A stretch of 64,000 nt of DNA from DATCMH01 sp036563505 (GCA_036563505.1 DATCMH010000024.1:62001-126000); one strand, 5' to 3'; numbered from the stretch's first letter, positions 8,198 to 18,131 are shown. Program-made: numbers and translations. The notes: generated by a model not told the origin, from the sequence alone.

Positions 8198-11100
8198 ATG
8201 ACGACGATGGATACCGCTCAGGGGCAGCTCGATCCGCGGCTGCTCCTCAAGACCTTGCGCGCTTTTCGCAAGGGCGATTTCTCGGCCCGCCTGCCTCTCG
8301 ACCTGACAGGGCTCGACGGCGAGATCGCAGAAGCCTTCAACGACATCGCCGATCTGAACCGGGGCCTTGCCCACGAACTCGACCGTGTCGCCAAGGTGGT
8401 GGGCAAGGAAGGCCGCATCGGCGAGCGGGCGAACCTGCCCGCCGCCACGGGCGCCTGGAGCGACTGCGTCGACTCGGTCAACTCGATGATCGGCGACCTC
8501 GTCCAGCCGACGACGGAGGTGGCCCGCGTCATCGGGGCGGTGGCCAAGGGCGACCTGTCCCAGACGATGCAGCTCGAGATCGAGGGCCGACCGCTGCGCG
8601 GCGAGTTCCTGCGCATCGGCCGCGTCGTCAACACGATGGTGGACCAGCTCAACTCCTTCGCTTCGGAAGTCACGCGCGTGGCGCGCGAGGTGGGCACCGA
8701 GGGCAAGCTCGGCGGTCAGGCCCGGGTGAAGGGCGTGGCGGGCACCTGGAAAGATCTCACCGACAACGTGAACATGATGGCCGCGAACCTGACGGGTCAG
8801 GTCCGCAACATCGCGGAGGTCACGACGGCGGTCGCCAACGGCGACCTGTCCAAGAAGATCACCGTCGACGTGAAGGGCGAGATGCTGGAGCTCAAATCCA
8901 CCATCAACACGATGGTGGACCAGCTCAACTCGTTTGCGGGCGAGGTGACCCGCGTGGCGCGCGAGGTGGGCTCCGAGGGCAAGCTCGGCGGACAGGCCCG
9001 CGTCGAGGGCGTCTCGGGTCTCTGGCGCGATCTCACCGACAACGTGAACATGATGGCCGCGAACCTGACAGGTCAGGTCCGCGGCATCGCCGAGGTCGTG
9101 ACCGCGGTCGCCGAGGGCAATCTCACGCGCAAGCTCGCGGTGGACGCCAAGGGCGAGATCGCGGCGCTGGCCGACACGATCAACGCCATGATCGGAACGC
9201 TCGCCACCTTCGCAGATCAGGTGACCAACGTCGCCCGCGAGGTCGGCATTGAGGGCAAGCTCGGCGGCCAGGCCCTCGTGCCCGGTGCCGCGGGTCTATG
9301 GCGCGATCTCACCGACAACGTGAACATGATGGCCGCGAACCTGACCGGTCAGGTTCGCAACATCGCGGAGGTCACGACGGCCGTCGCCAACGGCGACCTG
9401 TCCAAGAAGATCACCGTCGACGTCAAAGGCGAGATGCTGGAGCTCAAATCCACCATCAACACGATGGTGGATCAGCTCAACTCCTTCGCCGGCGAGGTGA
9501 CCCGCGTGGCGCGCGAAGTCGGCACCGAAGGCAAGCTCGGCGGACAGGCCCAGGTGAAGGGCGTCGGCGGAACCTGGAAGGACCTCACCGACAACGTGAA
9601 CCTGATGGCGGAGAACCTCACCGGCCAGGTCCGTAACATCGCCGACGTGACCACGGCGGTGGCGAACGGTGATCTGTCCAAGAAGATCACCGTCGACGTG
9701 CGCGGCGAACTGTTGGAACTCAAGAACACCATCAACACGATGGTGGATCAGCTCAACTCCTTCGCCGGCGAGGTGACCCGCGTGGCGCGCGAGGTCGGGA
9801 CCGAAGGCAAGCTCGGTGGGCAGGCGCGCGTCGAAGGCGTCGGGGGCGTGTGGAAAGGGCTCACCGACAACGTGAACTCCATGGCCGCGAACCTCACCGG
9901 CCAGGTCCGCAACATCGCGGACGTGACGACGGCGGTCGCGAACGGCGACCTGTCGAAGAAGATCACGGTCGACGTGCGCGGCGAACTCTTGGAGCTCAAG
10001 AACACCATCAACACGATGGTGGACCAGCTCAACTCCTTCGCCTCGGAAGTGACCCGCGTCGCGAAGGAGGTGGGTTCGGAGGGCAAGCTCGGCGGCCAAG
10101 CCCAGGTGAAGGGCGTCGGCGGCGTCTGGAAGGGGCTCACCGACAACGTGAACCTGATGGCGGCGAACCTGACGGGCCAGGTGCGCGGCATCGCCGACGT
10201 CGTGACGGCGGTCGCCACGGGCGACCTCTCGAAGAAGATCACGGTCGTGGTCGAGGGCGAGATGCTGGAGCTGAAATCCACCATCAACACGATGGTGGAT
10301 CAGCTCAACTCCTTCGCCTCGGAAGTGTCGCGCGTGGCCCGCGAAGTGGGATCGGAAGGCAAGCTCGGCGGCCAAGCCCAGGTGAAGGGCGTCGGCGGCA
10401 CCTGGAAGGATCTCACCGACAACGTGAACTCCATGGCTGCGAACCTGACGGGTCAGGTCCGCAACATCGCCGACGTCACGACGGCGGTCGCCACGGGCGA
10501 CTTGTCGAAGAAGATCACCGTCGACGTCAAAGGCGAGATGCTGGAGCTGAAGAACACCATCAACACGATGGTGGACCAGCTCAACTCCTTCGCCTCGGAA
10601 GTGACGCGCGTGGCGCGCGAGGTGGGCTCCGAGGGCAAGCTCGGCGGCCAGGCGCAGGTGCGCGGCGTCGGCGGAACCTGGAAGGACCTCACCGACAACG
10701 TGAACATGATGGCGGCGAACCTGACAGGACAGGTCCGCAACATCGCCGACGTGACGACGGCGGTGGCGAACGGAAACCTCTCGAAGAAGATCACCGTCGA
10801 CGTCAAAGGCGAGATGCTGGAATTGAAGAACACCATCAATACGATGGTGGATCAGCTCAACTCCTTCGCCTCCGAGGTGACCCGCGTCGCGAAGGAGGTG
10901 GGCACCGAGGGCAAGCTCGGCGGCCAGGCGCGGGTGGAAGGCGTGTCAGGTCTCTGGCGCGACCTCACCGACAACGTGAACCAGCTCGCGGCGAACCTGA
11001 CGAACCAGGTGCGCGCCATCGCGGATGTCGCCACCGCGGTGACGAAGGGCGACCTGACCCGGTCGATCACGGCCGAAGCCCTGGGCGAGCTCGCCTCGCT

Positions 11101-14017
11101 CAAGGACAACATCAACGAGATGATCCGCAACCTCCGCGACACCACGCTCAAGAACGCGGAGCAGGATTGGCTCAAGACGAACCTCGCCCGCTTCACCCGC
11201 ATGCTGCAGGGCGAGCGTGATCTGGCCACCGTTTCGAACCTGATCCTCTCGGAGCTGGCGCCCCTGGTGAGCGCTCAGCGCGGCGTCTTCTACGTCGTCG
11301 AGAACGACGGCGGCGAGCCGGTGCTCGATCTCGTGGCCTCCTACGCCTTCACCGAGCGCAAGGCCCTCGCCAATCGCTTCCGGCTGAAGCAGGGGCTCGT
11401 GGGCCAGTGCGCCTACGAGAAGAAGCGCATCCTCCTCACCAACGTGCCGGGCGACTACATCACCATCGGCTCGGCTTTGGGCGAGGCGGCACCGCTCAAC
11501 ATCATCGTTCTGCCGATCCTGTTCGAGCAGGAGGTGAAGGCGGTGATCGAGCTCGCCTCGTTCAACCGCTTTTCGGAAACGCACCAGTCCTTCCTCGACC
11601 AGCTCACCGAGTCGATCGGCATCGTGCTCAACACGATCGCCGCCAACATGCGGACGGAAGGCCTGCTCAAGCAGTCCCAGCTCCTCACCGGCGAGCTGCA
11701 GAGCCAGCAGGAAGAACTCAAGAAGACCAATGACCGCCTCGAGCAGCAGGCGGCAACGCTGCGCGCCTCGGAGGAGCTCCTGAAGGCGCAGCAGGAGAAG
11801 CTGCAGACCACCAACGACGACTTGGAGGAGAAGGCGCGCCTTCTCGAAATCCAGAAGCGGGAGGTGGAGACCAAGAACCGCGAGGTCTCCGTCGCCAAGG
11901 TTGCCCTGGAGGAGAAAGCCGAGCAGCTCCAGCTCACCTCGCGCTACAAGTCGCAGTTCCTGGCCAACATGAGCCACGAGCTGAGGACGCCGCTCAACTC
12001 CCTGCTCATTCTGTCGAAGCTCCTCACCGAGAACCCGGAAGGGAACCTCACCGACAAGCAGAAGGAGTTCGCCAAGACCATCAACGCGGCGGGCATCGAC
12101 CTCCTCGCGCTCATCAACGACATCCTCGACCTGTCGAAGATCGAGTCGGGCACGGTGAGTCTCGAGCTCGGCGACGTGGCAGTACGCGACCTCGTGGAGA
12201 CCATGGAGCGCACCTTCCGCCAGGTCGCGGAGGAGAAGGCCCTCGCTTTCGCGATCGAGGTCGACCCGGGGTTGCCGCGGGCGCTGCGCACCGACTCGAA
12301 GCGCCTCGCCCAGGTGCTGCGCAACCTGCTCTCCAACGCCTTCAAGTTCACGGAGCGGGGCAGCGTCACCTTGAGCCTCGCCTCGGCCGAGGGTTCGCCG
12401 CTGCGGACCGGCACGGATTGGATCGCCTTCTCCGTGACCGATACGGGGATCGGCATCCCGGAGGACAAGCAGCGCATCATCTTCGAGGCGTTCCAGCAGG
12501 CCGACGGCACGACGAGCCGCAAATACGGCGGCACGGGCTTAGGCTTGGCCATCAGCCGTGAGATCGCGCGGCTGCTCGGCGGCGAGCTCGTGGTCTCGAG
12601 CCAGGCGGGCAAGGGCGCGACCTTCACCCTGTTCATCCCGCTGCAGCCGCCCGAGAGTTCGGGGCTGCCGCGTCCGAACGGCGCCGCGCCCTACGAGCAG
12701 GGCAACTCGGGCACCTCCATCCGTCCCTCGAGCCAGCCCATGGCGCTCTCGTCGTCCTCCGACGATCGCCATGCGCTCGCGACGGGGGACCACGTGGTGC
12801 TCATCGTCGAAGACGACGCCATGTTCGCGTCAGTCCTGCTCGAGCTCGCGCGCGAGCAGGGCTTCAGGGGGCTGATCGCGGCGGACGGGGCCACGGCGCT
12901 CGCCATGGCGCACCGCTACAAGCCGCACGCCATCACCCTCGACATCGGCCTGCCTGACATGGACGGCTGGGCGCTGCTCGACCTTCTCAAGCACGACCCG
13001 CGCACCCGCCACGTGCCGATCCACGTCATCTCCATCGACGAGCAGAAGAAACGGGGCCTGCGGGCCGGCGCCTTCGGCTTCCTCGAGAAGCCCGTCGACC
13101 GGGACGCTCTCATGGAGGCCCTGTCCCGGACGAAGGAGTTCATCGACCGGCCGGTGAAGCGGCTCCTGCTCGTCGAGGACGACGACAACCAGCGCATGGC
13201 GATCATCGAGCTCCTCGGCAACGACGGCGTCGAGGTCACCGGCGTCGGCACCGCGGAGGCGGCCCTCGAAGCCGTGCAGGCGCGCCGCTTCGATTGCGCC
13301 ATCGTCGATCTCGGCCTGCCCGATCTGCCGGGAGCGCAGCTCATCGAGAGGCTGCGGGCCGCGCCCGGCGGGGCCGAGCTGCCCGTCGTGGTCTATACGG
13401 GCCAGGACCTGTCGCGGGACGAGGAGCGGCGGATCCGCAACATGGCCTCGGCCATCATCGTCAAGGAGATGGGCTCGGACGAGAAGCTCCTCGACGAGAC
13501 GGCCCTGTTCCTGCACCGGGCCATCGCGGCGGTGCCGGCCGAGAAGCGCATCATCGTCGAGCGCCGGGACGACGCGCCCCTGCACGGGCGCAAGGTGCTC
13601 GTCGTGGACGACGACGTCCGCAACATCTTCTCGCTGACCGCCGCCCTGGAGCAGCACGGCCTCGAGGTGGTTTTCGCCGAGAGCGGCCGCGAGGGCATCG
13701 AGCGCCTCAAGGCCGATCCGGGCATCGAAGTCGCGCTGATCGACATCATGATGCCCGGCATGGACGGCTATGAGACGATGCAGACGATCAGGGCCATGTC
13801 GGCCTATCGCGACCTGCCCCTCGTCGCGGTCACGGCCAAGGCCATGAAGGGCGATCGCGAGAAATGCCTCGAAGCGGGCGCCACCGACTACGTCTCCAAG
13901 CCTGTGGACATCGACCAACTTCTGGCGGTGTTGCGCGTTCAACTCGAGCGCAGTGCTCACCCTGCCGGCAAGGCGGGCAACGGGGCGGCGGGCGAGGCCG
14001 CGGGGATGTCTAAATGA
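8198..14017 (+). CDS. Soluble multi-HAMP hybrid sensor histidine kinase with GAF and three receiver domains
   Basis: The protein has 1,939 residues and no membrane segment. Order: a degenerate HAMP-like region (1-147); nine 92-residue units (148-975) each starting VDQLNSFASEV or a close variant; a GAF domain (~1000-1150); a coiled coil rich in Gln/Glu/Lys (~1165-1245); HisKA with SHELRTP (His1260); HATPase_c with NLLSNAFKF, DTGIGIP and GGTGLGLAI; then receivers with phospho-acceptors Asp1582, Asp1704 and Asp1849. The layout recalls fungal class III (Nik-1/Os-1) kinases, which sense osmotic stress with poly-HAMP arrays. The stop overlaps the next kinase (ATGA). The ligand is unknown. Confidence 0.95.
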   Translation: MTTMDTAQGQLDPRLLLKTLRAFRKGDFSARLPLDLTGLDGEIAEAFNDIADLNRGLAHELDRVAKVVGKEGRIGERANLPAATGAWSDCVDSVNSMIGDLVQPTTEVARVIGAVAKGDLSQTMQLEIEGRPLRGEFLRIGRVVNTMVDQLNSFASEVTRVAREVGTEGKLGGQARVKGVAGTWKDLTDNVNMMAANLTGQVRNIAEVTTAVANGDLSKKITVDVKGEMLELKSTINTMVDQLNSFAGEVTRVAREVGSEGKLGGQARVEGVSGLWRDLTDNVNMMAANLTGQVRGIAEVVTAVAEGNLTRKLAVDAKGEIAALADTINAMIGTLATFADQVTNVAREVGIEGKLGGQALVPGAAGLWRDLTDNVNMMAANLTGQVRNIAEVTTAVANGDLSKKITVDVKGEMLELKSTINTMVDQLNSFAGEVTRVAREVGTEGKLGGQAQVKGVGGTWKDLTDNVNLMAENLTGQVRNIADVTTAVANGDLSKKITVDVRGELLELKNTINTMVDQLNSFAGEVTRVAREVGTEGKLGGQARVEGVGGVWKGLTDNVNSMAANLTGQVRNIADVTTAVANGDLSKKITVDVRGELLELKNTINTMVDQLNSFASEVTRVAKEVGSEGKLGGQAQVKGVGGVWKGLTDNVNLMAANLTGQVRGIADVVTAVATGDLSKKITVVVEGEMLELKSTINTMVDQLNSFASEVSRVAREVGSEGKLGGQAQVKGVGGTWKDLTDNVNSMAANLTGQVRNIADVTTAVATGDLSKKITVDVKGEMLELKNTINTMVDQLNSFASEVTRVAREVGSEGKLGGQAQVRGVGGTWKDLTDNVNMMAANLTGQVRNIADVTTAVANGNLSKKITVDVKGEMLELKNTINTMVDQLNSFASEVTRVAKEVGTEGKLGGQARVEGVSGLWRDLTDNVNQLAANLTNQVRAIADVATAVTKGDLTRSITAEALGELASLKDNINEMIRNLRDTTLKNAEQDWLKTNLARFTRMLQGERDLATVSNLILSELAPLVSAQRGVFYVVENDGGEPVLDLVASYAFTERKALANRFRLKQGLVGQCAYEKKRILLTNVPGDYITIGSALGEAAPLNIIVLPILFEQEVKAVIELASFNRFSETHQSFLDQLTESIGIVLNTIAANMRTEGLLKQSQLLTGELQSQQEELKKTNDRLEQQAATLRASEELLKAQQEKLQTTNDDLEEKARLLEIQKREVETKNREVSVAKVALEEKAEQLQLTSRYKSQFLANMSHELRTPLNSLLILSKLLTENPEGNLTDKQKEFAKTINAAGIDLLALINDILDLSKIESGTVSLELGDVAVRDLVETMERTFRQVAEEKALAFAIEVDPGLPRALRTDSKRLAQVLRNLLSNAFKFTERGSVTLSLASAEGSPLRTGTDWIAFSVTDTGIGIPEDKQRIIFEAFQQADGTTSRKYGGTGLGLAISREIARLLGGELVVSSQAGKGATFTLFIPLQPPESSGLPRPNGAAPYEQGNSGTSIRPSSQPMALSSSSDDRHALATGDHVVLIVEDDAMFASVLLELAREQGFRGLIAADGATALAMAHRYKPHAITLDIGLPDMDGWALLDLLKHDPRTRHVPIHVISIDEQKKRGLRAGAFGFLEKPVDRDALMEALSRTKEFIDRPVKRLLLVEDDDNQRMAIIELLGNDGVEVTGVGTAEAALEAVQARRFDCAIVDLGLPDLPGAQLIERLRAAPGGAELPVVVYTGQDLSRDEERRIRNMASAIIVKEMGSDEKLLDETALFLHRAIAAVPAEKRIIVERRDDAPLHGRKVLVVDDDVRNIFSLTAALEQHGLEVVFAESGREGIERLKADPGIEVALIDIMMPGMDGYETMQTIRAMSAYRDLPLVAVTAKAMKGDREKCLEAGATDYVSKPVDIDQLLAVLRVQLERSAHPAGKAGNGAAGEAAGMSK
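8639..11122 (+). repeat. Nine tandem 276-bp coding repeats (poly-HAMP array)
   Basis: The array is nine in-phase units of exactly 276 bp (9 x 276 = 2,484 bp), each encoding 92 residues. Units begin at 8639, 8915, 9191 and so on. Units 1, 4, 5, 6, 7 and 8 are nearly identical in protein and very similar in DNA, whereas units 2-3 and 9 carry variant second halves (for example VTAVAEGNLTRKLAVD in unit 2 and ATAVTKGDLTRSITAE in unit 9). The lack of any length variation suggests strong spacing constraint plus recent duplication or gene conversion. Confidence 0.93.
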
Positions 14018-16107
14018 CGGAACAGCTCAGGCCGTCGGCCCTCGCTCCTCGGCCCGAGGACGCGCTGGCCGTCGGCACTGACCTCCTGACGGTCAAGGTC
14101 CTGGCTGTCGACGACGACCGGCGCAACCTCCTGGCCGTGCAGGAGATGCTACGGGGGCCCGGCATCGAGGTGGTGGTGGCCGAGTCCGGCGAGGAGGCCC
14201 TGCGGCAGGTGCTCCTGCACGACTTCGCCGTCATCCTCCTCGACGTGCAGATGCCGCGCATCGACGGCTACGAGGTGGCGAGCATGGTGCGCGGGCGCCA
14301 GCGCTCCTCGCGGGTCCCGATCATCTTCCTCACGGCCTTCAACAAGGATGAGCTGCACGTCTTTCGCGGCTACAGCGCCGGGGCCGTCGACTACGTCTTC
14401 AAGCCCATCGAGCCCCTGATCCTGCGCTCGAAGGTGGAGATCTTCGTAGATCTCTTCCGCAAGACCGAGGAGATCCGCCGCCAGGCCGCGGAAGAGCGCC
14501 GCCTTCTCATGGAGAACCTGAGGGTCCGCGGCGAGAAGCTCCGGGCCGAGCAGAGCCTGCGTCGGCGCGACGAGCACCAATCCCTGGTGCTCAAGGCGCT
14601 GCCGATCGCCCTCTACACCGCCTCGGCGCGGGAGGATCACCGCCGGCTGCAGTTCACCAACGAGAGCGTGAAGGCGATCACGGGCTACGCGCCCAAGGAC
14701 TTCGCCGACACCCTCGATTTCTGGGAGGCGCGCCTCAACCCGGACGACCACGACCGCGTCATGGCGACGTTGAGCGGCATCGGGGAGTCGGGCTCGGTGA
14801 CGCTCGAATACCGCTGGCGCTGCGCCGACGGCTCCGAGCGCAACATCCTCGATCAATGCGTGCTCATTCGCGACGACGAGGGCCGGCGGCGGGAGTATTT
14901 CGGCCTGTGGTTCGACATCACCGAGCGCAAGGAGCTGGAGCAGAGCCTGCTCCACGCCTCCAAGCTCGAGGCGGTGGGTCGCCTCACCGGCGGCATCGCC
15001 CACGACTTCAACAACATGCTGAGCGTCGTGATCGGCAATCTCGACCTGCTCCAGAACACGGTTCAGAACGACGAGCGCGCCCTGCGCCGGGTGCGCTTTG
15101 CCATCGAGGGCGCGCAGCGCTGCGCCGACCTCACGAACCGGCTGCTCGCCTTCTCGCGCCGGCAGCCGCTCCAGACGAGCCGCGTCGACCTCAACGACCT
15201 CGTGCCGACGATGCTCGAACTCCTCCAGCGGACGCTCGGCGAGCGCATCGACGTGCAGCTCGAAGCCGACCCGGACCTGTGGCCCATCGAGGTCGACACG
15301 ACCCAGCTCGAATCGGCCATCGTCAACCTCGCCGTCAACGCCCGGGACGCTATGCCGGACGGCGGCAAGCTGACCATCGCCATGGCGAACGCGCCCGCGG
15401 GCACCGCCGCCGGGCGGGGCGGCGGCGTCGATGGGGATGCCGTGGTGATCGCGGTGAGCGATACCGGCACGGGCATGGCGCCGGACGTGTTGGAGCGGGT
15501 CTTCGAGCCCTTCTTCACCACCAAGGAGAGCGGCAAGGGCACAGGCTTAGGTCTCTCCATGGTCTACGGCTTCGTGAGCCAGTCGAAGGGCGACATCGCC
15601 GTCGACAGCCAGCCGGGGGAGGGCACCACGATCCGCCTGATCCTGCCCCGGGCCGAGACCGCGGCGCAGCCCGCGCGGCTGCGCGCCGTCGAGGCCGCCG
15701 CCCCCCGCGGCGACGGCGAGACCATTCTCGTCGTTGAGGACGACGCCAAGGTTCGCCAGGTCGCGGTGTCGACGCTTGCGGCGCTGGGCTTTACCGTGCG
15801 CGAGGCCGAGAACGGCGACGAGGCGGTCGAGGCTCTGCGGCACGACGGCGGAGTCGATCTCGTGCTCTCCGACGTGCGCATGCCGGGCAGCCTGACGGGC
15901 GGGGCGCTGGCGCGGCGCATCCGGCAGGATTGGCCGGACACCCGCATCCTCCTCACCTCCGGCTACGTGGAGGCGGACGAGGACATCGGCGAGTTCGACA
16001 TCATCTACAAGCCCTACCGCCTCTCGGAACTCGCCGAGCGCGTCCACGCGGCGCTGCACGGGGCGGGCGGACGGGACGATGCGAGGCAGCGGGCGGCTGC
16101 GGAGTAG
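14014..16107 (+). CDS. REC-PAS-histidine kinase-REC hybrid protein
   Basis: In this 697-residue protein the N-terminal receiver (~30-150) has VLAVDDD and acceptor Asp77 in LLDVQMP. A linker coiled coil leads to a PAS domain (~190-310, with FTNESVKAITGYAP). The kinase core has GGIAHDFNNML (His330), NLAVNARDAMP, DTGTGMAP and GTGLGLSMVYG. A C-terminal receiver has acceptor Asp620 in LSDVRMP. The ATG overlaps the preceding gene's stop, and the leading receiver is a natural phosphoryl acceptor from the multi-HAMP kinase, so a phosphorelay is inferred. No DNA-binding domain is present; output probably passes to another regulator. Confidence 0.93.
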   Translation: MTEQLRPSALAPRPEDALAVGTDLLTVKVLAVDDDRRNLLAVQEMLRGPGIEVVVAESGEEALRQVLLHDFAVILLDVQMPRIDGYEVASMVRGRQRSSRVPIIFLTAFNKDELHVFRGYSAGAVDYVFKPIEPLILRSKVEIFVDLFRKTEEIRRQAAEERRLLMENLRVRGEKLRAEQSLRRRDEHQSLVLKALPIALYTASAREDHRRLQFTNESVKAITGYAPKDFADTLDFWEARLNPDDHDRVMATLSGIGESGSVTLEYRWRCADGSERNILDQCVLIRDDEGRRREYFGLWFDITERKELEQSLLHASKLEAVGRLTGGIAHDFNNMLSVVIGNLDLLQNTVQNDERALRRVRFAIEGAQRCADLTNRLLAFSRRQPLQTSRVDLNDLVPTMLELLQRTLGERIDVQLEADPDLWPIEVDTTQLESAIVNLAVNARDAMPDGGKLTIAMANAPAGTAAGRGGGVDGDAVVIAVSDTGTGMAPDVLERVFEPFFTTKESGKGTGLGLSMVYGFVSQSKGDIAVDSQPGEGTTIRLILPRAETAAQPARLRAVEAAAPRGDGETILVVEDDAKVRQVAVSTLAALGFTVREAENGDEAVEALRHDGGVDLVLSDVRMPGSLTGGALARRIRQDWPDTRILLTSGYVEADEDIGEFDIIYKPYRLSELAERVHAALHGAGGRDDARQRAAAE

Positions 16108-16115
16108 GCGTCACC

Positions 16116-16233
16116 GTCATTCCGGGGCGCCGCAGGCGAGCCCGGAATCCACGGCTGGGCCGGACGCTGCTCGCAAGCGCTCACCCAGCCATGGATTGCC
16201 GGGCTCTCGGCTGACGCCGAGCCCCGGAATGAC
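16116..16233. repeat. Family A long palindrome, copy 1
   Basis: It begins GTCATTCCGGGGCGCCGC and ends GAGCCCCGGAATGAC, with the inner matching blocks GAGCCCGGAATCCA and CATGGATTGCCGGGCTC. The whole unit could fold into a ~118-nt hairpin in either transcript. It lies at the 3' ends of two convergent genes. Confidence 0.85.
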
Positions 16234-16260
16234 AGCGGGACCCTGTCCGACACATCCCGG

Positions 16261-16393
16261 CCTCCCTCCCCTCAGGGGAGGGACACAGGGTGGGGTACGC
16301 GCCGCGAGGCGCGATCTGCAGGCTCTCGAGATCGGGGCCTGATTGCCGCTTCGCGGCATACCCCACCCCGGCCCTCCCCTGAGGGGAGGGAGG
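16261..16393. repeat. Family B long palindrome, copy 1
   Basis: It begins CCTCCCTCCCCTCAGGGGAG and ends CCTCCCCTGAGGGGAGGGAGG, with inner blocks CAGGGTGGGGTACGC and GGCATACCCCACCCC. The arms are approximate inverted repeats of about 50 nt. A second copy lies between the alpha-2-macroglobulin gene and pbpC at 57849-57978. Confidence 0.8.
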
Positions 16394-16448
16394 ATGGCCG
16401 GGTCATCGCCGTCCTGGTCGGGCGCGCGGAGTGTCGGACCCGCTCAGG

Positions 16449-17177
16449 TCACGCCTGATCCGGCACGAACATATAGCCCTCGCCGCGCACCGTGCGGATG
16501 AGCTGCGGGCTGTCGGGGTTCGTCTCGATCTTCTTGCGCAGGCGCGTGATGCGGATGTCGATGCTGCGGTCGCTCTCGCCGGCGCTGCGGCCGTGGGCCA
16601 GTTCGAGGAGCTGCGCCCGGGTCAGGATACGGTTCGGCCGCGTCGCCAAAGCCGCCAGGAGGTCGACCTCCATCGCCGTGAGGTCGACGGTCTGGCCGTC
16701 CTTGGCGGCAAGACGCCGGCTGTCGAGGTCGAGCATCATGGGGCCGACGGATACGACCCGGTTCGCCCGGACCGGCGCGGCCGTGGCTGGGGCGGAGGCC
16801 GGCTGGTCGGCCAGCCGGCGCAGCACGCTCTTCACGCGGGCCAGGAGCTCGCGCAGGTCGTAGGGTTTCACGACGTAGTCGTCCGCCCCGATCTCCAGGC
16901 CGACAATACGGTCCACCGTCATGCCGGCGGCTGTGGTGAAAATAATGCCCGGCCGCGGGCCGCGGGAGCGGATCCAGCGGGCAAGCGACAGCCCGTCCTC
17001 TCCCGGCATGGCAATGTCGAGGAGCGCGACATCCACGGATTGCGTCTCGACGAGCTTGCGGTACGCGGCGGCATCCGCGCAGGGCGCCACCTGGAAGCCG
17101 CGGCCCGACAAGTACTCGGTCACCGCCTCGCGCAAGGCCTCCTCGTCCTCGACGACGGCGATCAGGGGCTGTTGCAT
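16449..17177 (-). CDS. OmpR/PhoB-family response regulator
   Basis: This 242-residue regulator has an N-terminal receiver (VVEDEE, acceptor Asp54 in LLDIAMPGEDG, TTAAGMT, KPYDLREL) and a C-terminal winged-helix DNA-binding domain (LTAMEVDLLAAL, SIDIRITRLRKKIE, RTVRGEGYMF). It is divergent from a second OmpR-type regulator 108 bp away. The kinase partner is not encoded next to it in the classic way; the two hybrid kinases just upstream are candidates by proximity only. Confidence 0.93.
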   Translation of the reverse strand: MQQPLIAVVEDEEALREAVTEYLSGRGFQVAPCADAAAYRKLVETQSVDVALLDIAMPGEDGLSLARWIRSRGPRPGIIFTTAAGMTVDRIVGLEIGADDYVVKPYDLRELLARVKSVLRRLADQPASAPATAAPVRANRVVSVGPMMLDLDSRRLAAKDGQTVDLTAMEVDLLAALATRPNRILTRAQLLELAHGRSAGESDRSIDIRITRLRKKIETNPDSPQLIRTVRGEGYMFVPDQA

Positions 17178-17285
17178 GGGGTCTCGTTGATCTCGAAGGT
17201 CACTTGCATGCTACTGTGGGCGCGCACCGATCGCCAAGCGGATCGCCCATCCGCCGCGTCGACTGTCGACAGGAGACTTTTCCCT

Positions 17286-18020
17286 ATGGCCCGCCGCGCG
17301 CGCATCGCCATCGTCGATGACGAGCCCGATCTCGCCGAAGCCTTCGCCGAGTACCTGTCCGACCTCGGCCATCAGGTCGACCTCGCGCCGTCGGCCGCTC
17401 ATCTCGACCGGCTGATGACCAGGGCCTCCCTCGACCTCATCATTCTCGACCTCAATATGCCGGGCGAGCACGGCCTCGACACGCTTCGGCGCCTGCGGGC
17501 CGACGAGGACGCGCCGCCCGTCCTCATCCTGACCGCCAACAGCGACTCGATCGACAAGATCGTCGGCCTCGAGCTCGGCGCGGATGATTACGTCGTGAAG
17601 CCCGTCGACCCGCGCGAACTCGCGGCGCGGGCGACGGGGCTTCTCAAGCGCTACGGCCGCGCCGACCGGGAGCTGGTGCTGCTGGAGCGGGTCACGGTGG
17701 ACCTCACGGCTTCGCGGCTCCTGCGCGATGACGGCGCGCCGGAGCGGCTGACGCCAGGGGAGATCGCCCTGATCCGCGCCTTCGTGCGCCGGCCCGGCCA
17801 CGTGCTCACCCGCGACGAGCTGATGGAACTCGCCCCCGCCGAGGCGCTCGACGCCTTCGACCGCGCCATCGACACCCGGATCGCGCGCCTGCGGCGCAAG
17901 CTCGATACGGCGTCGATCGAGACCGTGCGGGGGCGCGGCTACATGTTCACGCCGCCCACACCGGGTCAGGCCGCCCCCGGGCCGGCCGCGCCGGAGCCGA
18001 TCGCGCCCGACCCGGCCTGA
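17286..18020 (+). CDS. OmpR/PhoB-family response regulator with Pro/Ala-rich tail
   Basis: This 244-residue protein has a receiver (IVDDEPDLAEAF, acceptor Asp55 in ILDLNMPGEHG, LTANSDS, KPVDPREL) and a winged helix (LTPGEIALIRAF, AIDTRIARLRRKL, TVRGRGYMF). It ends in a ~20-residue low-complexity tail rich in Pro, Ala and Gly. The ATG at 17286 is preceded by an AGGAGA ribosome site at 17270. The longer open frame starting at 16431 runs antisense through the divergent regulator and is rejected. Signal and targets are unknown. Confidence 0.92.
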   Translation: MARRARIAIVDDEPDLAEAFAEYLSDLGHQVDLAPSAAHLDRLMTRASLDLIILDLNMPGEHGLDTLRRLRADEDAPPVLILTANSDSIDKIVGLELGADDYVVKPVDPRELAARATGLLKRYGRADRELVLLERVTVDLTASRLLRDDGAPERLTPGEIALIRAFVRRPGHVLTRDELMELAPAEALDAFDRAIDTRIARLRRKLDTASIETVRGRGYMFTPPTPGQAAPGPAAPEPIAPDPA

Positions 18021-18131
18021 CCGACACAGTTGAAACACGCCGCCGCCCGAGCGGCACGGGGCCGACAAGACAAACGGTCAAGGTGATCTCGACCCGGCGC
18101 GAGCGACGCGCCGCAACGAGACCGACCGACG

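Larger units (their letters stand above)
16108..16448. other. Convergent intergenic gap filled by two repeat elements
   Basis: This 341-bp gap between convergent genes contains one family A palindrome (16116-16233) and one family B palindrome (16261-16393), listed separately. Apart from these I see no gene. The short frames across it are translations of the repeats. Confidence 0.75.

Noticed and set aside
8639..11122. Regular tandem repeat considered as CRISPR or satellite DNA.
   Set aside because: The 276-bp period is an exact multiple of three, stays open in one frame and encodes HAMP units.
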